A stretch of DNA of 19,470 nt from JAFARZ01 sp035651595 (lineage in GTDB: Bacteria > Actinomycetota > Actinomycetes > Streptosporangiales > Streptosporangiaceae). A program made the translations under genes and the position numbers. The DNA is taken from positions 1 to 19,470 of the forward strand of contig DASRFJ010000238.1 in the NCBI GenBank assembly GCA_035651595.1. Reading direction: 5' to 3'. The notes under the pieces were generated by a model. That model saw nothing but the letters and a program-made list of their open reading frames with translations, made no database searches and was not told the origin of the DNA. Below are positions 1-6,195 of the stretch, piece by piece (positions within the stretch are counted from its first letter, which is position 1; every line of letters starts with the position of its first letter).

Positions 1-133
1 ATCCACCACATTGATGCAGAGCCAGGCGGCGCGCTGGCGCATCGCCAACCCCATGCCGCACGCCAGCTCCAGCCGCTATCAGGCGGCTGCCGGCAGGTGG
101 CCGGGCCGGCACATCCGAAGCCCAGGAGAATAA
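1..133 (+). CDS. 3' end of an unidentified gene, cut by the window start
   Basis: Reading from base 2, the frame is open for 43 codons and ends at TAA (131-133). Nearly every codon up to about base 110 ends in G or C, as in the confident genes here, which is the main reason to call it coding. The visible C-terminus is Arg/Ala/Ser-rich (it includes LMQSQAARWRIANPMP). I recognise no family, membrane segment or motif. The upstream part lies outside the window, so function cannot be given. It could also be chance openness in GC-rich DNA. Confidence 0.35.
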   Translation, partial: STTLMQSQAARWRIANPMPHASSSRYQAAAGRWPGRHIRSPGE

Positions 134-511
134 GCCACCAGCATCCTAGAGCACGTACAACCCTTCATGATCATGAAACACGCCACGCGAACCGGCGGAA
201 CGCAGGCCCACATAGCAGGACAAACCAGACCGCATACCCCCTTGTATCGATAGCCGCTCCTCGACGCCTCGCTCAGGACGATCCGCACAACGCGCGCTCC
301 GCCCGAACCAGCAACCGAAAACACGCCTGTGACGCCTGGTGAACAGCTACCCGGTTTGCCGTGGCATTGCGGCCTCCTGGCTCTGTCCGCGCCGAGCGGT
401 ACCGGAAGGTCTGTGAAGAATTTTCCCGGGGCGGTGTCGGATCGGGGCAGCGACGTTCGTAGCGGGGGTGAGACGCCGGCCGGGCGTCCGAAGAGAAGGG
501 GAACCACGATC
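134..511. other. non-coding stretch upstream of the reductase gene
   Basis: I see no convincing gene in these 378 bases. The open frames on both strands have poor codon bias and no recognisable product. A perfect 14-base palindrome (TTCATGATCATGAA) lies at 164-177, 335 bases before the next start, and might be a protein-binding site. The ribosome binding site of the downstream gene (AGAAGGGG) is at about 493-500. No convincing -35/-10 pair was found. Confidence 0.5.
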
Positions 512-1120
512 ATGAAACTGACGACCATGACGCAGATCACCGTCGACGGAGTGGTGCAGGGAAATGGCCCGATAGATCTGGACCACGGAAACGGGTTCGA
601 GCGCGGCGGCTGGGCCATGGGGGCGGGGGACGACCAGACGAGGGCGTTGATCACCGCGACCTACCAGCGCGCCGACGCGTTCCTGTTCGGCCGGCGGACC
701 TATGAGTTGTTCGCCGGTTCCTGGGGCACGATCGACGAGATGCGCGCCCACCCGATCGGCGTGGCGCTGGACGAGAAGCCCAAGTACGTCGCGTCGACGA
801 CGCTCACCACACCGAGCTGGGCGGACACCACCGTGCTGTCCGGTGACCTCGGGGCGGCCATCGGCGAGCTGAAGGCCCGGCCAATGGGCGAGCTGCAAGT
901 GCACGGCAGCGGCACCCTGATCCGCTGGCTGCTGGAGAACAACCTCGTCGATGAGATGACCTTGCTTATCGTCCCGGTAGTCCTCGGCCAGGGCGCGCGG
1001 CTGTTCCCCGACAGCGGCCCGGATATCGCGCTCAGCCTGATCGACTCGCGAACGGACTCGAAGGGCGTAACGACCCAGGTCTACCGCCCGGCCGGGCGCC
1101 CGAAGTACGCAACGGCTTGA
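512..1120 (+). CDS. dihydrofolate reductase family protein (RibD C-terminal domain type)
   Basis: The product is 202 aa. Seen: an N-terminal strand (KLTTMTQITVDGVVQ), a GRRTYELFAGSWG segment at about residue 51, and a C-terminal half containing LQVHGSGTLIRWLL and LLIVPVVLGQGARLF. These are hallmarks of the small DHFR-like/RibD-C family common in actinobacteria, a Rossmann-like NAD(P)H-dependent reductase fold. Members are usually about 180-210 aa with no known physiological substrate. The ATG at 512 is preferred over upstream starts because AGAAGGGG lies about 11 bases before it and homology begins there. The next gene starts 22 bases after the stop, so the two are probably cotranscribed. Cytosolic, with no signal peptide. 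The family call is secure; the reaction is unknown. Confidence 0.85.
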   Translation: MKLTTMTQITVDGVVQGNGPIDLDHGNGFERGGWAMGAGDDQTRALITATYQRADAFLFGRRTYELFAGSWGTIDEMRAHPIGVALDEKPKYVASTTLTTPSWADTTVLSGDLGAAIGELKARPMGELQVHGSGTLIRWLLENNLVDEMTLLIVPVVLGQGARLFPDSGPDIALSLIDSRTDSKGVTTQVYRPAGRPKYATA

Positions 1121-1142
1121 CACCACAGGAGATGATCTTCAG

Positions 1143-1472
1143 ATGCAGTACCTGGTTTCAGTGATCTACGACGAGAGCGACCGCGCCACCCCCGAAGAGC
1201 AGGCCGCGATCGACGTGTTCAACGAGCGGCTCCAGGCCGGGGGGTACTGGGTGTTCGCCGGCGGTCTCGGCGCGCCCGGCACGGCCACCGTCATCGACAA
1301 CCGGGGCGAGGAGGCGGTGGTCACCGACGGACCGTTCGTGGAGACGAAGGAATACCTCGTCGGCTTCTGGATCATGGAGGCGCCGGACCTCGACGTGGCG
1401 CTCAGGCTTGCCGCCGAGGGGTCGAAGGCCTGCAACCGGAAGGTCGAGGTGCGGCCGTTCCTGACCGAATGA
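1143..1472 (+). CDS. YCII-related (DGPF-domain) protein
   Basis: The product is 109 aa, normal for the family. The diagnostic DGPFVETKE motif sits at residues 62-70, preceded by an MQYLVSVIYDES start and a GGYWVFAGGL segment and followed by YLVGFWIMEA. The fold is a ferredoxin-like dimer related to YciI. DGPF proteins are very often encoded beside ECF sigma factors and are thought to be linked to their control or output; no reaction is established. A CAGGAG ribosome site lies about 10 bases before the ATG. The gene follows the DHFR-like gene by 22 bases and converges on the sigma remnant, with only 18 bases between stops, matching the usual DGPF/sigma neighbourhood. Confidence 0.9.
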   Translation: MQYLVSVIYDESDRATPEEQAAIDVFNERLQAGGYWVFAGGLGAPGTATVIDNRGEEAVVTDGPFVETKEYLVGFWIMEAPDLDVALRLAAEGSKACNRKVEVRPFLTE

Positions 1473-1490
1473 GCAAAGGCCGGCGTCCTC

Positions 1491-1787
1491 TCAGGCGACC
1501 GCGTCGGCGGTTTCGAGTAGGCAGCGCAACCGCCGGAGCCCGTAGTGGACCCGCGTGCGCAGGGTACCGGGCGGGACGCCGGACTCGGCGGCGACGTCGG
1601 CGTAGGAGCGGTCACGCAGTACCGTCTCGATCACGGCGTCGCGGTGATGGGCTCCAATGCTGGACAGCGCATGCCGCAGTTCGGAGCGGAGGACCAGCAG
1701 GTCGATGGCGTCCGGGCCGGCCGCGGGTTCGTTCTCGTCGGCCGGGCCAGATGCCACCTGGGGCCGCCGGACCCGTGCCTTGACCAT
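1491..1787 (-). pseudogene. ECF sigma factor fragment: region 4, C-terminal part
   Basis: From an internal ATG (1787) this frame gives 98 aa. The segment NTAIDMVKARVRRP, most of it just before and after that ATG, resembles the end of sigma region 2. A Pro/Asp/Ala linker follows, then a classic region 4 helix-turn-helix (LRHALSSIGAHHRDAVIETVLRDRSYADVAAESGVPPG in outline, and LRTRVHYGLRRLR). The pattern is closest to SigK/SigL-like ECF factors. The rest of its region 2 is absent. The upstream sequence is the N-terminal half of a different ECF type in another frame. A 98-aa region-4-only protein could in principle be made, but I see no ribosome site, and a remnant is more likely. Confidence 0.6.
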
Positions 1788-2181
1788 GTCGATCGCGGTG
1801 TTCGTGGTGATGGCGAGCGAGCAGAGCCTGGCCGTCCTCGCTGTCCATGACGGCGGCCTCGGCCGACCAGACCGGCGGATCGTGCTTCACCGCACGCAAC
1901 GCCAGCGCCTGGCGCCTGATCCGGGCGCGGACCGCGGAGCGCGCGGCGTTCAGCACCGCGGTGCGCAGGTAAGCGAGCAGATTCGCCGGATCACGACCGC
2001 GCCGCCAGTTCCGGTGCAGGCCGAGGAAGGCCTCCTGCACCACGTCCTCCGCGGTCGGCTGGTCGCCGACGAGCAGCAGGGCGAACCGGACAAGCGCCAG
2101 GCCATGGGTCCGGTACAGGTTCTCGATTTCCTGGCTGACTGGCTCCGCCACCGCGAGGTGGTCCCGGATGCGAACTGGCAT
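1612..2181 (-). pseudogene. ECF sigma factor fragment: region 2, SigE-family-like, lacking its own region 4
   Basis: From ATG at 2181, residues 20-120 match sigma region 2: NLYRTHGLALVRFALLLVGD, then AEDVVQEAFLGLHRNW, then LLAYLRTAVLNAARSAVRAR. Then comes PPVWSAEAAV, a linker typical of the actinobacterial SigE-like group. After about residue 121 (near base 1820) the frame turns into unrelated sequence and runs to a stop at 1612. The expected region 4 of this type is missing. The region 4 that is present belongs to a different ECF subtype in another frame. As written the gene cannot make a working sigma factor. The start overlaps the run-on 3' end of the phosphoesterase gene, and the ribosome site is weak. 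Confidence 0.6.
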
Positions 2182-3056
2182 GCGTATAGGACGCCGCCTA
2201 ACGCCCCGATGTTGCCCGCCTCGGCCGGGAGTATTTGCCGCGGGATCCGGGGTGGCACGGGGCGGCGTCCCCACTCCGCGGGATAGCCCAGCGAGGCCTC
2301 CTCGAACCGGACGCCGTTGTGCCAGGTCGTCCGGGGGATGTGCAGGTGGCCGTAAACGACCGCGCACGCCCGGAACCGGGTGTGCCAGGTCGCGGTCAGG
2401 GTGGTCCCGCACCACTGGGCGAACACGGGATAGCGGAGAATGTCCGTCGGATCGCGAACCAGCGGGAAGTGATTCATCAGCACGGTCGGCAGCGACGGAT
2501 CGGCATGTTCGAGCCGCTTGAGCGTGGCGTCGATCCGGGCCCGGCACCACGCTTCCCTGCTGGGGTAGGGATCGGGATGGAGCAGCACTTCATCGGTGCA
2601 CACGATGCCGCTTTCCACCGCCTGCGCCAGCGCCTCCGCTTTCGTCAGCGCGCCCGGCGGCAGGAACGTGTAGTCGTAGAGCAGGAACATCGGGACGATC
2701 AGGGCCGGCCCGCCAGGGCCGTCCCACACCGGGTACGGGTCCTCCGGGGTGACGACGCCGAATTCCCGGCACCGGGACACCAGATACCGGTAGCGCTCCT
2801 CGCCGCGCAACTTGACCGGATCGGCCGGATGCGACCAGAGTTCATGGTTGCCGGGTGACCAGACCACCGTGGCGAAACGCTCGCTCAACGTGCCCAGCGC
2901 CCACTCGACGTCGGTCGTGATCTCGCCGACGTCCCCCGCCACCAGCAGCCAGTCATCCGGTGACTCCGGCCGCAGGCTGGCCACGATCTCCCGGTTCTCC
3001 GGGTAGGAGACGTGCAGATCGCTCACCGCGAGCAGCCGCCCAGTCGTGCCCGGCAC
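1950..3056 (-). CDS. calcineurin-like metallophosphoesterase, probably frameshifted at its 3' end
   Basis: From GTG at 3056 the first 280 residues carry all metal-site motifs of the superfamily: SDLH (D13, H15), AGDVGE (G41-D42), PGNHE (69-72), a lone MNHF (H196) and GHLH (236-239). It is therefore expected to be a cytosolic dinuclear-metal phosphoesterase; the substrate is unknown. Related actinobacterial proteins end soon after the SLGYPAEW...ILPAE segment seen at about 255-280. Here the frame continues another 88 residues to 1950, simply reading the sigma gene out of frame. Losing one G from the GGGG run at 2205-2208 would put TAG in frame near 2199, giving a normal-length protein. The true 3' end is therefore likely about 2197-2200. 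GTG at 3056 directly follows an in-frame region with a weak ribosome site. Confidence 0.8.
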   Translation of the reverse strand: MPGTTGRLLAVSDLHVSYPENREIVASLRPESPDDWLLVAGDVGEITTDVEWALGTLSERFATVVWSPGNHELWSHPADPVKLRGEERYRYLVSRCREFGVVTPEDPYPVWDGPGGPALIVPMFLLYDYTFLPPGALTKAEALAQAVESGIVCTDEVLLHPDPYPSREAWCRARIDATLKRLEHADPSLPTVLMNHFPLVRDPTDILRYPVFAQWCGTTLTATWHTRFRACAVVYGHLHIPRTTWHNGVRFEEASLGYPAEWGRRPVPPRIPRQILPAEAGNIGALGGVLYACQFASGTTSRWRSQSARKSRTCTGPMAWRLSGSPCCSSATSRPRRTWCRRPSSACTGTGGAVVIRRICSLTCAPRC

Positions 3057-3686
3057 GCTAACACGCTACCTCAGCGCTGCGGCTGGATTCGGGCAGCGCG
3101 GGAAAAACCGTGCGGACTTGACCATAGGTTGCGATTCCCTTCGGCGGATGCTGCTGGGGCTATGTCTAACCGCTGCGGTCGGCCGAGGCTAATCGATGCT
3201 TGCTGAGGATGAGTTCGGCTGGCGCTGTGCGGCTGTGCGGCTGTGATAGGCAAACCGCCCGGTCGAACCTGGACAAACCGGCAGATCCGGGGCGCAAGAA
3301 CGAGCGGGCCAGATCATTGCGGACAGTTACCCTCCCACTTTGGGGGGGTAAGTGTCCGCAATGATTTTCGGGCGCTGCGCCGAGCCCGCACTCGGCGCCG
3401 AACGGCAAGACCAAGCCGGACCAAACTGGGACATCGCGGACAATCAACGAGGCAGCCGGCCCGGCACGCCGGAAACGCAGGCGAGCCAGTCGGTCTTGTC
3501 CGCAAGCTGTCCGGCCGCGTCCGCCTGGCGGGCTACCCCGGCCGGGGGAAACCGTCCAGCCCAGTACCCCCCGCGGTGTACCTGACCAGCCGCGAATTCC
3601 GCTCCCGCGGCCGATGCCTGACTAGGCCCAGGATTCCTACCGTTGAAACGTGCCGGGCAACGGACACACCGACGGAGGGAAGGGCA
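3057..3686. other. 630-bp divergent intergenic region
   Basis: This lies between the phosphoesterase and the ABC exporter, which point away from each other, so both promoters should be here. I find no gene. Open frames exist on both strands, but their products look like translated repeats. It holds the hairpin at 3311-3367, a triple GCGGCTGT-type repeat at about 3228-3244, and several TGTCCGC/GCGGACA words around 3320-3515. These words could be an operator family or the debris of an insertion sequence. A GACGGAGGGAAGGG ribosome site at 3671-3684 precedes the ATPase ATG. Confidence 0.5.
3311..3367. repeat. long near-perfect inverted repeat (25-bp stem, 3-nt loop)
   Basis: Bases 3313-3337 pair with 3341-3365 with a single mismatch (3326/3352), one G-T pair and a CTT loop. 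A further G-T and an A-T pair extend it to 3311/3367. The arms carry TCATTGCGGACA and TGTCCGCAATGA. A TTTT run spans 3364-3367, at the end of the right arm. It sits between two divergent genes, where a terminator is not expected. It could be a miniature mobile element, back-to-back insertion-sequence ends, or a regulatory cruciform. I cannot tell which from the sequence alone. Confidence 0.75.
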
Positions 3687-4616
3687 ATGATCGAGGTAAC
3701 GAACCTCAGCAAGCGGTACGGGGACAAGCTGGCCGTCGACGACCTGAGCTTCGTCGTCCGGCCCGGCATCGTGACTGGTTTTCTCGGGCCGAACGGCGCG
3801 GGCAAGTCCACCACCATGCGGCTGATCGCCGGCCTGGACGAGCCGACCGCCGGCCAGGTGCGAGTGAACAACGCGGACTACCGCCAGGCGACCGCGCCAA
3901 TGGCTGAGCTGGGGATCTTGCTCGAAGCCAAGGCGGTGCATACCGGCCGGTCCGCCCGCAACCACTTGCTCGCGCTCGCCCAGACCAACGGCGTGGGCAA
4001 GAAGCGCGTCGACGAGCTGATCGACGTCGTCGGCCTGACCGACGTGGCAAACAAACGGGTCGGCGGCTTCTCGCTCGGCATGGGCCAGCGGCTCGGCATC
4101 GCGGCCGCCCTGCTCGGCGATCCGCAGACAATCGTGCTGGACGAGCCGGTCAACGGCCTGGACCCGGAGGGCGTCCTGTGGATCCGCAACCTGCTCAAGG
4201 GCCTGGCCGACCAAGGCCGCACGGTATTCGTCTCGTCCCACCTGATGAGCGAGATGGCGCAGACCGCGGCCAGGCTCGTTGTGGTCGGCCGGGGCCGCCT
4301 GATCGCGGACACCACGGTCGATGAGTTCATCACCCAGGCCGGCGGGACCGCGGTTACCGTGCGCACCCCGGAGTCCGGCTACCTGTACGACCTGCTGCGC
4401 GGCCCGGACGTGACGGTGACCAGCGTCGAGCGGGGCATGTTGCGGGTGCAGGGCCTGACCGCCGAGCAGATCGGCACCGCCGCGTGGCGGGCGAACCTGC
4501 CCATCTTCGAGCTGACTACCCAGCACGCTTCACTAGAGGAGGCATTCATGCAGCTCACCGACGATTCGGTGGACTACAGGTCGCGTAGCGACGCGGAGGC
4601 GGTGGCAGCCCGATGA
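3687..4616 (+). CDS. ABC transporter ATP-binding protein (DrrA/BcrA-type exporter)
   Basis: The product is 309 aa. Seen in order: Walker A GPNGAGKST (34-42), a LLEAKAVHTGRSARNHL segment (79-95) typical of the BcrA/DrrA-like actinobacterial subfamily, signature FSLGMGQ (128-134), Walker B TIVLDEP (148-154), D-loop GLDP and H-loop SSH (H185). All ATPase residues are intact. A C-terminal region of about 90 aa follows. It should drive export with the permease encoded next, whose ATG overlaps this stop (ATGA at 4613-4616), indicating translational coupling. The start at 3687 has a strong GGAGGGAAGGG site; the open frame extends upstream without homology. The substrate is unknown: members of this group export drugs, peptides or lipids, so self-resistance for the nearby NRPS product is possible but unproven. 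Confidence 0.95.
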   Translation: MIEVTNLSKRYGDKLAVDDLSFVVRPGIVTGFLGPNGAGKSTTMRLIAGLDEPTAGQVRVNNADYRQATAPMAELGILLEAKAVHTGRSARNHLLALAQTNGVGKKRVDELIDVVGLTDVANKRVGGFSLGMGQRLGIAAALLGDPQTIVLDEPVNGLDPEGVLWIRNLLKGLADQGRTVFVSSHLMSEMAQTAARLVVVGRGRLIADTTVDEFITQAGGTAVTVRTPESGYLYDLLRGPDVTVTSVERGMLRVQGLTAEQIGTAAWRANLPIFELTTQHASLEEAFMQLTDDSVDYRSRSDAEAVAAR

Positions 4617-5446
4617 CCGCCGTCCTGACCAAGCCGGGCTTGGCGCAGCCGCGCGTCCCCGCGCTGAAGGTCACCCAAGCCCGGGTGGCGCTGTCCGAGT
4701 TCACCAAGTTCCGCACCCTGCGGTCCACCAAGTGGACGCTGGCAACCGCCGTCGTGCTGATGATCGGCATCGGCGCACTGCTGTCCGCGGTGCAGGCCAG
4801 CCAGTATCACCCCGGCCCCGGAGCCAGCCCGGGCGACGTCCACCCCATCGCCACCAGCCTGCAAGGTGCCATGTTCGCGGTCGTCGCGTTCGGCGTGCTC
4901 GGCGTGCTGCTGATGAGCGGCGAGTACGCCACCGGCATGATCCGCGCCTCGCTGACCGCCGTCCCGCGCCGCCTTCCGGTGCTCTGGGCCAAGCTGACCG
5001 TGTTCGCCGGCGTGATCTTCGCTGTCTCGCTGGTGACGAGCGTCGTCTCGTTCTACGTCGGCCAGGCGATACTGAGCAGTCACCACCTCAACGTGTCCAT
5101 CACCGCGCCCGGCGCCCTCCGGTCCGTCATCGGCGCCGCGCTGTACCTGACCGTGGCTGGCTTGACCGGTGTCGCGCTCGGTGCGCTGTTCCGCAACACC
5201 GCCGCCGGGATCTCCGTGTTCGCCGGCGTGTTCTTCGTCCTCCCGCCGCTATTCATGCTGCTGCCGGCCTCGATCGCCGATCACGTGTCGCAGTATCTGC
5301 CGTCCAACGCTGGCGAGGTCGTCTGGGGCGGCGCGCGCCAGCTCAGCTACCCGCTGGCGCCGTGGACCGGGTTCGCGCTGCTGTGCGGCTACGCGGCCGT
5401 CATCATCGGCTTCGCGGCCTGGCGGCTGCACCGCACCGACGCCTGA
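4613..5446 (+). CDS. ABC-2 type membrane permease
   Basis: The product is 277 aa with six hydrophobic segments by eye at about 42-60, 85-103, 126-149, 170-192, 198-218 and 252-271. A cytoplasmic N-terminus carries LSEFTKFRTLRSTKWT, the usual elbow-helix lead of actinobacterial ABC-2 permeases. Other family features are SGEYATGMIRASLTAVPRR after TM2 and ALGALFRNTAAGI near TM4/5. It partners the ATPase whose stop overlaps this start, giving a two-gene exporter. No separate ribosome site is needed if coupled. A strong hairpin follows the stop by 16 bases. Substrate not predictable. Confidence 0.92.
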   Translation: MTAVLTKPGLAQPRVPALKVTQARVALSEFTKFRTLRSTKWTLATAVVLMIGIGALLSAVQASQYHPGPGASPGDVHPIATSLQGAMFAVVAFGVLGVLLMSGEYATGMIRASLTAVPRRLPVLWAKLTVFAGVIFAVSLVTSVVSFYVGQAILSSHHLNVSITAPGALRSVIGAALYLTVAGLTGVALGALFRNTAAGISVFAGVFFVLPPLFMLLPASIADHVSQYLPSNAGEVVWGGARQLSYPLAPWTGFALLCGYAAVIIGFAAWRLHRTDA

Positions 5447-5462
5447 TGCATTTTCTCAGCAG

Positions 5463-5499
5463 CGAACCGCGGTACTCGCCTGTCGAGTACCGCGGTTCG
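5463..5499. terminator. strong hairpin after the ABC exporter operon
   Basis: A perfect 16-bp stem (5463-5478 with 5484-5499; arms CGAACCGCGGTACTCG and its complement) closes a CCTGT loop, starting 16 bases after the permease stop. There is no U-tract, as is common for actinomycete terminators. The symmetry would also serve any transcript arriving from the right on the minus strand. Confidence 0.85.
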
Positions 5500-5553
5500 T
5501 GCAGAGGTCAGGGCTAGTCGAGCCGCTGGCCGTTCGGTCCATCGGTTACCACC

Positions 5554-5979
5554 TCAGTCTCCGGCACCAGCCAGGTCGCCCGGGCCCAGCTCAACCGTCA
5601 GGCTCAAGGCGGCCAGGCCTGCCCTAGCCGCACGCCGATGTAACCCGCTGGCTGCTCGACAACCCGTGCCGGCGCTGTCACGCTGTGGGGTGGCAGAGTC
5701 AATGCCGCGACGCGTCGCTGGGACGGGATCGCGGGTGATGGCTGAGAGGAGAGGGGCATGCGTATCGCGTGGGGCTGATGCTCCGTCACGGCGGGACGCG
5801 GCCGTCACCGCGTCCCGCACCACGCATGTCCCTCCCCTTCTCGCCGGGCTCGCCTTGCGGTGGCGTGATCGCCGCCGCGACAAGTACGAATGCACGATCG
5901 GCTGGGCCAGCGAGATCGCCTCCAGCGCATTGCGCAACGTCGACTGCACAGGTTCGCTGAAGAAATCGGTGATCCGCAC
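5554..5979 (-). CDS. hypothetical small protein, divergent from the LuxR regulator
   Basis: A near-ideal ribosome site (AAGGAGGAGA at about 5994-5985) precedes a GTG at 5979. The first 45 or so codons are G/C-ending and give a plausible helical start (VRITDFFSEPVQSTLRNALE...). After about residue 50 the translation becomes Arg/Ala-rich and codon bias fades, so the true end may be earlier or the tail may be broken; the frame stops at 5554 (142 aa). I recognise no family. Its position, back to back with a pathway-type regulator across about 216 bp, would suit a regulated peptide or small accessory protein, but that is inference. It could be a gene remnant. Confidence 0.35.
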   Translation of the reverse strand: MRITDFFSEPVQSTLRNALEAISLAQPIVHSYLSRRRSRHRKASPARRGGTCVVRDAVTAASRRDGASAPRDTHAPLLSAITRDPVPATRRGIDSATPQRDSAGTGCRAASGLHRRAARAGLAALSLTVELGPGDLAGAGD

Positions 5980-6195
5980 GTCTTCTCCTCCTTCGGTAAG
6001 CGCGTCCGTACGAACCCCGTTATGCACCTCGGATTGCGGCGCCAAGCTGGCCAAAAGTGCCCTTTGGGGACTTGTGGACATGGCGTGCCCGTATGCGCTT
6101 ATAGCGCACGGTATTAATCTGGTGACTAAAAGTTGTCATGCGGGCAGGAACGGACATACGCCAGCCCGGCCCGCGCCCGCAGAGGGGGGTGGGAC
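5980..6195. promoter_or_regulatory. divergent control region upstream of the LuxR regulator
   Basis: This is more AT-rich than its surroundings toward the regulator gene. It contains an inverted repeat TGCGCT-tat-AGCGCA (6094-6108), followed by TATTAAT (6112-6118, a possible -10). A second imperfect repeat AAGTGCCC-ttt-GGGGACTT is at about 6055-6073. Dyads of this kind next to a regulator gene are typical operator candidates. No promoter can be assigned with certainty. Confidence 0.4.

Noticed and set aside
347..1126. Minus-strand open frame opposite the DHFR-like gene
   Set aside because: It is antisense to a confident gene, and its Arg-rich translation has no domain.
3057..3686. Transposase gene remnant in the divergent intergenic region
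   Set aside because: The hairpin hints at a mobile element, but no open frame there shows transposase motifs on either strand.
3444..4526. Minus-strand open frame opposite the ABC ATPase
   Set aside because: It is antisense to a gene with every ABC motif intact; the product is low-complexity with no family features.
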